From assembly GCF_036014195.1 (NCBI RefSeq), contig NZ_CP107918.1, forward strand, positions 6,014,001 through 6,078,000: DNA of 64,000 nt, given 5' to 3'. The DNA is from Streptomyces sp. NBC_00442 (GTDB lineage: Bacteria > Actinomycetota > Actinomycetes > Streptomycetales > Streptomycetaceae). Position 1 is the first letter of the stretch; the number at the start of each line of letters is the position of its first letter. The notes beneath the pieces are model-generated. The model worked only from the letters and a program-made list of their open reading frames with translations. It did not search any database and was not told where the DNA came from. The position numbers and the translations under genes are program-made. This document shows positions 16,258-26,521 of the stretch, piece by piece.

Positions 16258-19215
16258 ATGAGACGCAGAGCGAGAGCGATCCTCGCCGCTGCATCACTGC
16301 TGACGGCCGGCCTGATGGCGGCACCCGCCGCCCAGGCCCGTCAGAGCGGAGCGGACGGCGAGGGCATCGTCGTCTGGAACGCCCAGGTCAGCCGCGCACA
16401 ACTGCCGTTGCTCCTGGAAGCCGGAGCCGACGCCCAGGAACTGGGCGCCCGGCTGCCCGCCAAGGGCTCGGCCGGAGTCGAGCTCTACCTCACCAAGTCC
16501 CAGGCCGCGGCGCTGCGCGGCAAGGGCGTCGACCTGTCCGAGCGCAAGGTCTCCGCCCAGAGCCAGAACCACCTCAAGGCCGCGGGCGACGGCGTGTTCC
16601 GCCCCTACAGCGGCCCGAACGGCCTGAAGCAGGAGATCCTCGACACCGGCAAGGCCAACCCGTCGCTCACCAAGGTCGAGTCGATCGGCAAGACCACGGA
16701 CGGCCAGGACATCCTCGCCCTCAAGCTGACCAAGGGCGCGAACAAGTCCAAGGACGGCTCCAAGCCCGCCACGCTGTACATGTCCAACCAGCACGCCCGG
16801 GAGTGGATCACTCCGGAGATGACCCGGCGGCTGATGCACTACTACCTCGACAACTACGGCAAGGACCCGCGGATCACCAGGATCGTGGACTCCACCGAGC
16901 TGTGGTTCGTGCTCTCAGCCAATCCGGACGGTTACGACTACACCTTCACGCCCGGCAACCGGCTGTGGCGCAAGAACCTCCGCGACAACAACGGCGACGG
17001 CAAGATCACCTCCGTCGACGGCGTCGACCCGAACCGCAACTTCCCCTACAAGTGGGGCTACGACAACGAGGGTTCGTCCGACGACCCCTCGAACGAGACC
17101 TACCGAGGCCCGAGCGCCGGCAGCGAGCCCGAGACCAAGGCGCTCGACTCCTTCGAGAAGCGCGTGCCCTTCGCCTACGCGATCAACTACCACTCCGCGG
17201 CCGAACTGCTGCTGTACGGAGTGGGCTGGCAGGTCGCCACGCCGACGCCCGACGACGTCATCTACAAGTCACTGGCGGGCACCCCCGACAAGCCGGCCAT
17301 CCCCGGCTACCTCTCGGAGCTCTCCTCCGCGCTCTACACCACCAACGGCGAGGCCGACGGCCACGCGGCGAACGTCAACGGCACGATGATGTTCACCCCC
17401 GAGATGTCGACCTGCGCCACGGCCTCGAACGTGGACCCGAACGACGCGTGGAACGCCGCGGACTGCCCCTCGGACTTCAACTTCCCCGACAGCGAGAAGC
17501 TGATCCAGGGCGAGTTCGAGAAGAACATCCCCTTCGCGCTGTCCGTCGCCGAGACCGCCGCCCACCCCGACCGGCCGTCCTCCTCGGTCGGCATCGACGC
17601 CCCCGACTTCACGCCGGACACCTTCGCCACCTCCTACGCGCGCGACGACGACCAGCAGGTCGCCGTCACCGTACGCAAGTCGGTGCGCGACAAGACCCTC
17701 AACTACCGCATCAACGGCGGCCGCACGCACACCGAGGAACTGAAGGCCTGGAAGGGCGGCGACGTCTTCGGCGGCGAGGACAACATCCGCTTCGACCAGT
17801 ACCGCGCCAAGGTCGCGGACGCGGGCGCGGGCGACAAGGTCGAGGTGTGGTTCACCGGCAGTACCGCGGCGGGGAAGCGCACCTCCAGCACGCCGTTCAC
17901 GTACACCGTGGCCGCGCGGCCCGGCGCCGACACCCTGGTCCTCGCCGACGAGGGCGGCACGGCGCCCGCCAAGAACACCGCGCTCTACACCAAGGCGCTC
18001 GCCGACAACGGCAGGAGGGCGGCCGTCTGGGACGTGGCGACCCAGGGCGCGCCCAGCGCGCTCGGTGTGCTCAGCCACTTCCGGAACGTCCTCTGGTACA
18101 CCGGCAGCGACCCGTCGACGCCGCCGACGGCGGCCACCACGTTCGCCGTGCGCGACTTCGTCAACGAGGGAGGCAAGCTGATCAACGCCGGTGAACAGGC
18201 CGGCGGCAGCGTCGACCTCGGCGGGGGCGCCCTCTCCGACGACTTCTCGCAGTACTACCTCGGCGCCTACAACAAGGCCGGGCTCACGTCCCCGCCCGCC
18301 TTCGCCGGGTCCGGGAAACTCGCCGGAGCCACGGCCCCGCTGGCCGCCGCGCCCGGCAGCCCGCTGACCGCGGCCGGCACGTACACCGTCACGTCCGACA
18401 CCCTGGAGCCGGCGCGGTTCCCGCAGTTCAAGAGCGCCCCCGCCGGTGACTACCCCGGGGTGCGCACCCCCTTCGAGCCCGCCGAGGGGTCCTGGTTCGC
18501 CGCGGCCCAGCACCGCGACGACGCGTACATGAGGCTCGCCCGCACCGTCGACCTGACCGGCACGACGGCCGCCGACAAACCCAGCCTGGACTTCCAGCTC
18601 AGCTACGACACCGAGCCCGGTTACGACCAGGTGATCATCGAGGCGCACACCGTCGGCCAGGACGACTGGACGACGCTGCCGGACCTCAACGGCGCCAGCA
18701 CCACCAGCGTGCCCAGCCAGTGCGAACAGGGCTTCCTCCTCCAGGAGCACCCCTTCCTCACGCACTACCTCACCCCCGGCTCGCCCGCCTGCACGGCGTC
18801 CGGCACCAGTGGCGCCTGGAACCGCTTCACCGGCTCCTCCAACGGCTGGCGGCAGATCTCCGTCGACCTCGGCGCCTACGCGGGCAAGCAGGTCGAGCTC
18901 GCCGTCGCCTATGTGTCCGACCCGGGCACGGGAGGCCTCGGCGCCTTCGTCGACGACACGAGGCTCGTCGTCGGCGGTGCGCCGCGGGGGGCGGAGGGCT
19001 TCGAGACCTCGCTCGGCCCCTGGAGCGTGCCGGGACCGCCGGCCGGCAGTCCGGGCAACAGCGGGGACTGGGCCCGTTCACAGGCCCTCGTCCACTCCTC
19101 GGCCGCCGTCACCACCCGCTCCACCGTCCTCCTCGGCTTCGGCCTGGAGAACGTCAGCACCGCCGCCGGCCGCAAGCAGGTCGTCGGAAAAGCACTCAGC
19201 GCACTGCACCGCTGA
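16258..19215 (+). CDS. Secreted M14-family zinc carboxypeptidase
   Basis: 985-aa exported metallopeptidase. It has a signal peptide (MRRRARAILAAASLL.. AAQA, residues 1-28), then a propeptide-like segment, then the M14 catalytic domain from about residue 110. The zinc motif is HAREWITPE (His179..Glu182). ANPDGYDYT and DPNRNFPYKWG hold substrate-binding Arg/Asn, NYHSAAELLLYGVGW holds the third zinc His, and FTPEMSTC holds the catalytic Glu. The C-terminal 500 residues are beta-sandwich-like adhesive modules plus a domain resembling immune inhibitor A peptidases (YDTEPGYDQVIIEAH, FVDDTRLVV). ATG 16258 is chosen for the AAGGGGGG site 4 bases upstream. It is monocistronic, ending at a strong terminator. 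Confidence 0.92.
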   Translation: MRRRARAILAAASLLTAGLMAAPAAQARQSGADGEGIVVWNAQVSRAQLPLLLEAGADAQELGARLPAKGSAGVELYLTKSQAAALRGKGVDLSERKVSAQSQNHLKAAGDGVFRPYSGPNGLKQEILDTGKANPSLTKVESIGKTTDGQDILALKLTKGANKSKDGSKPATLYMSNQHAREWITPEMTRRLMHYYLDNYGKDPRITRIVDSTELWFVLSANPDGYDYTFTPGNRLWRKNLRDNNGDGKITSVDGVDPNRNFPYKWGYDNEGSSDDPSNETYRGPSAGSEPETKALDSFEKRVPFAYAINYHSAAELLLYGVGWQVATPTPDDVIYKSLAGTPDKPAIPGYLSELSSALYTTNGEADGHAANVNGTMMFTPEMSTCATASNVDPNDAWNAADCPSDFNFPDSEKLIQGEFEKNIPFALSVAETAAHPDRPSSSVGIDAPDFTPDTFATSYARDDDQQVAVTVRKSVRDKTLNYRINGGRTHTEELKAWKGGDVFGGEDNIRFDQYRAKVADAGAGDKVEVWFTGSTAAGKRTSSTPFTYTVAARPGADTLVLADEGGTAPAKNTALYTKALADNGRRAAVWDVATQGAPSALGVLSHFRNVLWYTGSDPSTPPTAATTFAVRDFVNEGGKLINAGEQAGGSVDLGGGALSDDFSQYYLGAYNKAGLTSPPAFAGSGKLAGATAPLAAAPGSPLTAAGTYTVTSDTLEPARFPQFKSAPAGDYPGVRTPFEPAEGSWFAAAQHRDDAYMRLARTVDLTGTTAADKPSLDFQLSYDTEPGYDQVIIEAHTVGQDDWTTLPDLNGASTTSVPSQCEQGFLLQEHPFLTHYLTPGSPACTASGTSGAWNRFTGSSNGWRQISVDLGAYAGKQVELAVAYVSDPGTGGLGAFVDDTRLVVGGAPRGAEGFETSLGPWSVPGPPAGSPGNSGDWARSQALVHSSAAVTTRSTVLLGFGLENVSTAAGRKQVVGKALSALHR

Positions 19216-19240
19216 CACCGTGTAGTGGGGCCGAAGGTCC

Positions 19241-19277
19241 CCGGAGGCCCGTATCGCATCCAGATACGGGCCTCCGG
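19241..19277 (+). terminator. 15-bp perfect terminator hairpin
   Basis: CCGGAGGCCCGTATC (19241-19255) and GATACGGGCCTCCGG (19263-19277), 7-nt loop, 25 bases past the M14 peptidase stop. Confidence 0.8.
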
Positions 19278-19408
19278 GCCGGTCCGGGCAGGATTTCGGA
19301 ACCATACGGGCGCTCTGATGTCACTTCGCGGGCCCCGGGGAGGTAGGGTCGTAAGCGGTCGGGGACATCCCATACAACTCGCCGGCGTCGAGTACCCGGC
19401 GTACCTAA

Positions 19409-20434
<1,026 letters not shown>

Positions 20435-20464
20435 CCTCGGTCCGGTAGGCACCTGATGTGAGCT

Positions 20465-20506
20465 ACAGGGCTCGGGCAGCGCAATGAAGCGCTGTACGGG
20501 CCCTGT
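20465..20506 (+). terminator. Long hairpin between gap and pgk
   Basis: ACAGGGCTCG (20465-20474) pairs with CGGGCCCTGT (20497-20506), and GCAGCGC (20476-20482) pairs with GCGCTGT (20489-20495), loop AATGAA, with one mismatch and two G-T pairs. It stands alone in the 120-bp gap, so it is either a partial terminator or an mRNA-stability element that sets the gap:pgk ratio. Confidence 0.65.
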
Positions 20507-20554
20507 CGCCTGTCCTGACCGCCCCGCCTCGTACCTCCCAAGGAGCCACCCTCA

Positions 20555-21766
20555 ATGAAGACGATCGACGAACTTCTCGCCGAAGGGGTCGCCGGCAAGC
20601 GGGTCTTCGTGCGCGCCGACCTCAACGTGCCCCTGGACGACGGCCGCATCACCGACGACGGCCGCATCCGCGCCGTGCTTCCCACTCTCAAGGCGCTCGT
20701 CGCCGCCGACGCCAAGGTCGTCGTGGCCTCGCACCTGGGCCGTCCCAAGGGCGCCCCGGACCCGCAGTTCTCGCTGCTTCCCGCGGCCGAGCGGCTCGGC
20801 GAACTCCTGGGCGCGCCGGTCGCGTTCGCCCAGGACACCGTCGGCGCCGCCGCCCACGACGCGGTCGACGGTCTGCAGCCCGGCCAGGTCGCCGTGATCG
20901 AGAACCTGCGGTTCAACGCCGGTGAGACGGCCAAGGACGACGCCGAGCGCGGCGCGTTCGCCGACCAGCTCGCCGCCCTCGCCGATGTGTACGTCGGCGA
21001 CGGCTTCGGAGCGGTGCACCGCAAGCACGCCTCCGTCTTCGACCTTCCGGCGCGCCTGCCGCACTACGCGGGCTACCTCATCGCCACCGAGGTCGGCGTC
21101 CTCAAGAAGCTGACCGAGGACGTCAAGCGCCCGTACACCGTGGTGCTCGGCGGCGCCAAGGTCTCCGACAAGCTCGCCGTCATCGACGAGCTGCTCGGCA
21201 AGGCCGACCGCCTCCTCATCGGCGGCGGCATGGCGTACACCTTCCTGAAGGCCAAGGGCTACGAGGTCGGCATCTCGCTGCTCCAGGAGGACCAGATCCC
21301 GGTCGTCAAGGAGTACATGAAGCGTGCCGAGGAGACCGGCGTCGAGCTGGTGCTCCCCGTCGACGTGCTGGTCTCCAAGGACTTCCCCGATCTGAAGACC
21401 AAGGCGCCGGCCACCTTCCAGACCGTCGACGCGGACAGGATCCCCGCGGACGAGGAGGGCCTGGACATCGGCCCCAAATCCCGTGAGCTGTTCGCCTCGA
21501 AGATCACCGACGCCGAGACCGTGTTCTGGAACGGCCCCGTCGGCGTCGCCGAGCACCCCGACTACGCCGGCGGTACCGCCGCCGTCGCCAAGGCCCTGCT
21601 CGACAGCAAGGGCTTCACCGTGGTCGGCGGCGGCGACTCCGCCGCGGCCGTCCGCAATCTGGGCTTCGACGAGACGAAGTTCGGCCACATCTCGACCGGT
21701 GGCGGCGCCAGCCTCGAATACCTCGAGGGCAAGACGCTTCCCGGCCTCGCCGCACTGGAGGACTGA
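20555..21766 (+). CDS. pgk: Phosphoglycerate kinase
   Basis: 403 aa, transfers phosphate from 1,3-bisphosphoglycerate to ADP. It has the N-terminal [20 protein letters not shown] stretch (substrate-binding Arg/Asp/Asn), [18 protein letters not shown] and the C-terminal nucleotide-binding [11 protein letters not shown] and [16 protein letters not shown]. Start ATG 20555 follows AAGGAG. Six bases separate it from tpiA, so these two are tightly cotranscribed. Confidence 0.98.
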   Translation: MKTIDELLAEGVAGKRVFVRADLNVPLDDGRITDDGRIRAVLPTLKALVAADAKVVVASHLGRPKGAPDPQFSLLPAAERLGELLGAPVAFAQDTVGAAAHDAVDGLQPGQVAVIENLRFNAGETAKDDAERGAFADQLAALADVYVGDGFGAVHRKHASVFDLPARLPHYAGYLIATEVGVLKKLTEDVKRPYTVVLGGAKVSDKLAVIDELLGKADRLLIGGGMAYTFLKAKGYEVGISLLQEDQIPVVKEYMKRAEETGVELVLPVDVLVSKDFPDLKTKAPATFQTVDADRIPADEEGLDIGPKSRELFASKITDAETVFWNGPVGVAEHPDYAGGTAAVAKALLDSKGFTVVGGGDSAAAVRNLGFDETKFGHISTGGGASLEYLEGKTLPGLAALED

Positions 21767-21772
21767 ACACCC

Positions 21773-22549
21773 GTGAGCACCCGTACCCCGCTGATGGCGG
21801 GCAACTGGAAGATGAACCTCAACCACCTCGAGGCCATCGCGCACGTCCAGAAGCTCGCCTTCGCGCTCGCCGACAAGGACTACGACGCCGTCGAGGTCGC
21901 GGTCCTGCCGCCCTTCGTCGACCTGCGTTCCGTGCAGACCCTCGTCGACGGCGACAAGCTCAAGATCAAGTACGGCGCCCAGGACATCTCGGCGCACGAC
22001 TCCGGTGCCTACACCGGCGAGATCTCGGGCCCGATGCTGGCCAAGCTGAAGTGCACCTACGTCGCCGTGGGCCACTCCGAGCGCCGTCAGTACCACGCCG
22101 AGACGGACGACATCTGCAACGCCAAGGTGAAGGCCGCCTACAAGCACGGCCTGACCCCGATCCTGTGCATCGGTGAGGGCCTCGACGTCCGCAAGGCCGG
22201 CGAGCAGGTCCCCTACACCCTCGCCCAGCTCGACGGCGGCCTCAAGGACGTGCCGGCCGAGCAGGCCGAGTCCATCGTCATCGCCTACGAGCCCGTCTGG
22301 GCGATCGGCACCGGCGAGGTCGCCACGCCCGAGGACGCGCAGGAGGTGTGCGGAGCGATCCGCGCGCGCCTGGCCGAGCTGTACTCCCAGGAGCTCGCCG
22401 ACAAGGTGCGCATCCAGTACGGCGGCTCCGTGAAGTCCGGAAACGTGGCCGCGATCATGGCCCAGCCCGATGTGGACGGCGCCCTGGTCGGCGGCGCCGC
22501 GCTGGACTCCGAGGAGTTCGTCAAGATCGTCCGCTTCCGCGACCAGTAA
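21773..22549 (+). CDS. tpiA: Triosephosphate isomerase
   Basis: 258-aa TIM-barrel enzyme interconverting DHAP and glyceraldehyde-3-phosphate. Visible active-site elements are GNWKMN (catalytic Lys), VGHSERR (electrophilic His), [11 protein letters not shown] (catalytic Glu and phosphate loop) and [12 protein letters not shown] start at 21773, 6 bp after pgk. secG follows after 107 bp. Confidence 0.98.
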   Translation: MSTRTPLMAGNWKMNLNHLEAIAHVQKLAFALADKDYDAVEVAVLPPFVDLRSVQTLVDGDKLKIKYGAQDISAHDSGAYTGEISGPMLAKLKCTYVAVGHSERRQYHAETDDICNAKVKAAYKHGLTPILCIGEGLDVRKAGEQVPYTLAQLDGGLKDVPAEQAESIVIAYEPVWAIGTGEVATPEDAQEVCGAIRARLAELYSQELADKVRIQYGGSVKSGNVAAIMAQPDVDGALVGGAALDSEEFVKIVRFRDQ

Positions 22550-22656
22550 GTATGCGGTAGCGCGGATCCGTCGTACCCTTGCGGGGGCCGGGACAGGGAT
22601 GGTTGATGTCCCCCCGGCCCCCGTCGCCATATCAGTCCTAGGAAGTTGGTCCAGCC

Positions 22657-22890
22657 GTGATTGTCGGGTTCTCGATTGCCCTGATCGTCTTCAGCCTGCT
22701 GCTGATGCTGCTGGTGCTGATGCACAAGGGGAAGGGTGGCGGCCTCTCCGACATGTTCGGCGGTGGCATGCAGTCCTCCGTCGGTGGCTCCTCGGTCGCC
22801 GAGCGCAATCTCGACCGCATCACCATCGTGATCGGTCTGTTGTGGTTCGCGTGCATTGTCGTACTTGGTCTGCTGATGAAGCTCAAGTAA
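22657..22890 (+). CDS. secG: Preprotein translocase subunit SecG
   Basis: 77-aa inner-membrane subunit of the SecYEG channel. It has two TM helices (residues about 3-20 and 54-73) joined by a glycine-rich cytoplasmic loop with the conserved MHKGKGGGLSDMFGGGMQSS segment. GTG start. Location right after tpiA is conserved in actinobacteria. Confidence 0.95.
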   Translation: MIVGFSIALIVFSLLLMLLVLMHKGKGGGLSDMFGGGMQSSVGGSSVAERNLDRITIVIGLLWFACIVVLGLLMKLK

Positions 22891-22935
22891 GCCGCTGCCA
22901 TTCGGCGTTTCGGGGGTGGGGTGTAACTCCAATCG

Positions 22936-22964
22936 CTGGACGCGCGTTGGGCCTTACGTAGACT
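22936..22964 (+). promoter_or_regulatory. Candidate promoter of rbpA
   Basis: CTGGAC (22936-22941), 17 bases, TAGACT (22959-22964). It predicts a start near 22971 and a leader of about 33 nt carrying GGGAG. Confidence 0.45.
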
Positions 22965-23003
22965 GGGGCATCTTCGAGCACCATCACGCAGGGAGTTACG
23001 ACC

Positions 23004-23339
23004 GTGGCAAGTGGCAACGCGATCCGGGGAAGCCGGGTCGGAGCGGGGCCGATGGGGGAGGCCGAGCGCGGCGAGTCCGCGCCGCGTCTTCGCATCTCCT
23101 TCTGGTGCTCGAACGGGCACGAGACGCAGCCGAGCTTCGCCAGTGACGCACAGGTTCCGGAGACGTGGGACTGCCCGCGCTGCGGATTCCCCGCGGGACA
23201 GGACCGGGACAACCCGCCGGACCCTCCACGCACGGAGCCGTACAAGACCCACTTGGCGTACGTTCGGGAACGGCGCAGCGACGCGGACGGCGAGGCGATC
23301 CTCGCGGAGGCGCTCGCCAAGCTCCGCGGCGAGATCTGA
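23004..23339 (+). CDS. rbpA: RNA polymerase-binding protein RbpA (paralogue)
   Basis: 111-aa actinobacterial transcription factor that binds RNA polymerase and principal sigma factors and stabilises open complexes. It has a basic N-terminal tail (GNAIRGSRVG), a small zinc-ribbon-like core with WCSNGH and WDCPRCGFPAG, and a C-terminal sigma-interacting region THLAYVRERRSDADGEAILA. It is shorter than the classical RbpA (about 124 aa in S. coelicolor) and has a different core, so I take it as the second RbpA-like protein that streptomycetes carry next to secG. The symbol is therefore tentative. GTG start with GGGAG upstream. A terminator follows. Confidence 0.85.
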   Translation: MASGNAIRGSRVGAGPMGEAERGESAPRLRISFWCSNGHETQPSFASDAQVPETWDCPRCGFPAGQDRDNPPDPPRTEPYKTHLAYVRERRSDADGEAILAEALAKLRGEI

Positions 23340-23344
23340 CAGAT

Positions 23345-23387
23345 GAAGGGCCCCTTGGGTGAACTCGGTTCATCCGCAGGGCCCTTC
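23345..23387 (+). terminator. Terminator hairpin after rbpA
   Basis: Outer stem GAAGGGCCC/GGGCCCTTC and inner stem GGGTGAAC/GTTCATCC with a TCG loop, 5 bases after the rbpA stop. Confidence 0.75.
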
Positions 23388-23453
23388 GGCGTTTCCGGGG
23401 TCCTTCAGCGCTCGCACCTCCGCGCCGAGGGGCGAAGCGCAGGTCACCGGCGA

Positions 23454-23476
23454 TTGTCAGTGGTGTCCTCTACCTT
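23454..23476 (+). promoter_or_regulatory. DNA-damage (PafBC/ClpR-type) promoter of the MFS transporter gene
   Basis: TTGTCAGTG (23454-23462), GTGTCCTC, TACCTT (23471-23476). It matches TTGTCRGTG-N8-TANNNT at every defined position. The gene starts 28 bases downstream. Confidence 0.75.
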
Positions 23477-23504
23477 GTGAAGCAGCCGATCACGAGGGGG
23501 AGTT

Positions 23505-24731
23505 GTGGCAGCGGTGCAGGTCGTGGAGGGCGGCACGGCGCCGACGAAACCCGCCTGGCGCGGGGGATTCGGCCGGCTGTGGACGGCCGCCGTCGTCAGT
23601 CGTTTCGGTGACGCGCTGCGCACCGCCGCGCTGCCCCTGCTCGCCGTCACCCTCACCTCCGACCCCTTCCTCATCGCGCTCGTCGCCGCCTGCGGCTATG
23701 TGCCCTGGCTGCTCTTCGGGCTGCTCGGCGGTGCGCTCGCCGACCGGGTGGACCAGCGCCGCGCCATGTGGGCCGTGGACACGGTCCGTGCCGCCCTGGT
23801 CGCCGCCTTCGCCGTGGCCGTGGGCACCGGCCACGCCTCCCTGCCCCTGCTGATGGCGCTCGCCTTCACCCTGACCACCCTGGGCACGCTCTTCGACAAC
23901 GCGGCGACCGCCCTGCTCCCCTCGCTCGTGCCCAGTGGCGCCCTGGGCAGCGCCAACGCCCGGGTGATGACCGGCCAGCAGATAGCGGGCAGCTTCCTCG
24001 CGGCCCCGCTGGTGCCGGTGCTGCTCGCGGTGTCGGTCGCGGCGCCCTACGGGGTGGACGCGGTCAGCTACGTCCTCGCCGCCGCCCTCGTCGCCTCGCT
24101 GCGGCCCGACGCCCCGGAACGGGCGCCCCGGAAGCCGGGCTCCACGCTGCGGGCCGAGACGGCCGAGGGGCTGCGGGCCCTGTGGGCCGACCGGATGCTG
24201 CGCGGGCTGTGCGCGGCCACCACCGTCTGCAACATCGGCATGGGCGCTCTCATCGCCACTCTCGTCCTCGACATCACCGGCTGGCTGGGCGCCGGGCGGA
24301 GCGGCTATGCCACGACCGTCACGGCGTACGGGGCCGGCAGTGTGGCCGGCGGGCTGCTCGCCAAGCCGCTGACCCGACGGCTCGGGCGGATACGCGGCCT
24401 GCTCCTTGCCGGGGTCGTGCAGACCGGCTGCCTGGTGGCCATCGGCACCGTCCGCGCGCTGGAGGTGACGGCCGCGGCCATGGCCCTGTTCGGCCTCCTG
24501 GGCATGGTGTGGAACGTGAACCTGGCGACGCTGGTGCAGGAGCGCGCACCGGAGGCGATGCTGGGACGGGTGAGCGCGGCGTTCCGGACGCTGTCCGTGG
24601 CGGGCGCCCCGCTGGGCGCCGTCCTGGGCGGCGCGGCGGCCGCGTCCTGGGGTCTCAACACCCCGGCGCTGCTGGCGTCCGGCTTGTTCGTCGCCGCCGT
24701 CGCCGCGCTGATTCCTGCCCGCGCCTCCTGA
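23505..24731 (+). CDS. MFS transporter (enterobactin exporter EntS-like / DHA3-type)
   Basis: 408-aa membrane protein with about 10-12 hydrophobic segments. The MFS loop 2-3 signature appears as GGALADRVDQRRAMW (residues about 74-88), and LWTAAVVSRFGDALRTAALP opens TM1. It is DHA3-like, a group of proton-driven exporters including siderophore and macrolide exporters. GTG start with GAGGGGGAG upstream. It is separated from rbpA by a terminator and has its own promoter with a perfect damage-response motif, so it is probably induced by genotoxic stress. Transport substrate unknown. Confidence 0.85.
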   Translation: MAAVQVVEGGTAPTKPAWRGGFGRLWTAAVVSRFGDALRTAALPLLAVTLTSDPFLIALVAACGYVPWLLFGLLGGALADRVDQRRAMWAVDTVRAALVAAFAVAVGTGHASLPLLMALAFTLTTLGTLFDNAATALLPSLVPSGALGSANARVMTGQQIAGSFLAAPLVPVLLAVSVAAPYGVDAVSYVLAAALVASLRPDAPERAPRKPGSTLRAETAEGLRALWADRMLRGLCAATTVCNIGMGALIATLVLDITGWLGAGRSGYATTVTAYGAGSVAGGLLAKPLTRRLGRIRGLLLAGVVQTGCLVAIGTVRALEVTAAAMALFGLLGMVWNVNLATLVQERAPEAMLGRVSAAFRTLSVAGAPLGAVLGGAAAASWGLNTPALLASGLFVAAVAALIPARAS

Positions 24732-24787
24732 TCAATTAGGTTGGAGGGGCAGCGGGGCAGGTACGCAAGTACGAGAGAAGTGGGCTG

Positions 24788-26449
24788 ATGTCGGAGATGA
24801 ACGCAGGAAGCCGTACCAGGCTCAACCAGATGCCCGAGTGGACCGCACTGGGCAAGCACCGGGAGCAGTTGGGCGACACCCATCTGCGTGAGCTGTTCGC
24901 CGCCGAGCCCGGCCGGGGCACCGCCTACACCGTGGCGGTCGGCGATCTGTATCTCGACTACTCCAAGCACCTGGTGACGGACGAGACCCTCGCACTCCTG
25001 CGCGAGCTGGCCGCGGCCGCCGACGTCGCCGGACTGCGGGACGCCATGTTCCGCGGCGAGAAGATCAACGTCACCGAGGACCGCGCCGTGCTGCACACCG
25101 CGCTGCGCGCCCCCAGGGACGCGGTGATCGAGGTCGACGGCGAGAACGTGGTGCCGGGCGTCCACGAGGTGCTCGACAAGATGGCCGGGTTCTCCGAAAA
25201 GGTCCGCTCGGGCCAGTGGACCGGGCACACCGGCAAGCCCATCAAGAACGTCGTCAACATCGGCATCGGCGGTTCCGACCTGGGCCCGGCGATGGCGTAC
25301 GAGGCCCTGCGGGCGTTCACCGACCGGGAGTTGACGGTCCGCTTCGTGTCCAACGTGGACGGCGCCGACCTCCACGAGGCCGTCCGCGACCTGGACGCGG
25401 CCGAGACGCTGTTCATCATCGCGTCCAAGACCTTCACCACCATCGAGACCATCACCAACGCCACCTCGGCGCGCAACTGGCTGCTCACCGAGCTGAAGGC
25501 CGGTCAGGACGCCGTCGCCAAGCACTTCGTGGCCCTGTCGACCAACGCCGACAAGGTCGCCGAGTTCGGCATCGACACGGCCAACATGTTCGGCTTCTGG
25601 GACTGGGTCGGCGGCCGGTACTCCTTCGACTCGGCCATCGGTCTCTCCCTGATGATCGCGGTCGGCCCGGACCGGTTCCGCGAGATGCTCGACGGCTTCC
25701 ACCTCGTCGACGAGCACTTCCGCACGGCCCCCGCCGAGTCCAACGTGCCTTTGCTGATGGGCCTGTTGGGAGTCTGGTACGGGGCGTTCTTCGACGCCCA
25801 GTCGCACGCGGTGCTGCCGTACTCGCACTACCTGTCGAAGTTCACCGCCTACCTCCAGCAGCTGGACATGGAGTCCAACGGCAAGTCCGTGGACCGCGAC
25901 GGCAACCGGGTCGAGTGGCAGACCGGTCCCGTCGTGTGGGGCACCCCGGGCACCAACGGGCAGCACGCGTACTACCAGTTGATCCACCAGGGCACGAAGG
26001 TCATCCCGGCCGACTTCATCGGTTTCGCCGAGCCGGTCGCCGATCTGCTGCCGGGTCTGGTCGCCCAGCACGACCTCCTGATGGCCAACTTCTTCGCCCA
26101 GACGCAGGCGCTGGCCTTCGGCAAGACACCGGACGAGGTGCGGGCCGAGGGCGTGGCCGAGGAGCTCGTGCCGCACAAGACGTTCCAGGGCAATCACCCC
26201 ACCACCACGATCCTGGCCGAGGAGCTGACCCCCTCGGTCCTCGGCCAGCTGATCGCGCTGTACGAGCACAAGGTGTTCGTCCAGGGCGCCATCTGGAACA
26301 TCGACTCCTTCGACCAGTGGGGCGTCGAGCTCGGCAAGGTCCTCGCCAGGCGCGTCGAGCCCGCCCTGACCGAAGGCGCCGACGTGCCGGGGCTGGACGC
26401 GTCGAGCAAGGCGCTCGTCGCCAAGTACCGCACGCTGCGCGGCCGTTGA
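24788..26449 (+). CDS. pgi: Glucose-6-phosphate isomerase
   Basis: 553-aa bacterial-type PGI linking glycolysis and the pentose phosphate pathway. [14 protein letters not shown] (about residue 156) and [13 protein letters not shown] form the phosphate site, [16 protein letters not shown] is the signature 1-type region, and [17 protein letters not shown] and [20 protein letters not shown] are the C-terminal signatures. ATG 24788 (MSEMNAG); an ATG 9 bases on is possible. Convergent with pgl across a shared hairpin. Confidence 0.97.
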   Translation: MSEMNAGSRTRLNQMPEWTALGKHREQLGDTHLRELFAAEPGRGTAYTVAVGDLYLDYSKHLVTDETLALLRELAAAADVAGLRDAMFRGEKINVTEDRAVLHTALRAPRDAVIEVDGENVVPGVHEVLDKMAGFSEKVRSGQWTGHTGKPIKNVVNIGIGGSDLGPAMAYEALRAFTDRELTVRFVSNVDGADLHEAVRDLDAAETLFIIASKTFTTIETITNATSARNWLLTELKAGQDAVAKHFVALSTNADKVAEFGIDTANMFGFWDWVGGRYSFDSAIGLSLMIAVGPDRFREMLDGFHLVDEHFRTAPAESNVPLLMGLLGVWYGAFFDAQSHAVLPYSHYLSKFTAYLQQLDMESNGKSVDRDGNRVEWQTGPVVWGTPGTNGQHAYYQLIHQGTKVIPADFIGFAEPVADLLPGLVAQHDLLMANFFAQTQALAFGKTPDEVRAEGVAEELVPHKTFQGNHPTTTILAEELTPSVLGQLIALYEHKVFVQGAIWNIDSFDQWGVELGKVLARRVEPALTEGADVPGLDASSKALVAKYRTLRGR

Positions 26450-26471
26450 GGTCCACCCGCACATGACGGAA

Positions 26472-26508
26472 CCGGCCCGGTCCACCCCCGAAGGGGAGAC
26501 CGGGCCGG
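26472..26508. terminator. Shared terminator between convergent pgi and pgl
   Basis: CCGGCCCGGTC (26472-26482) with GACCGGGCCGG (26498-26508) and an inner CCCC/GGGG pairing. It serves both strands. Confidence 0.75.
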
Positions 26509-26521
26509 CTCGTGTGCGACG

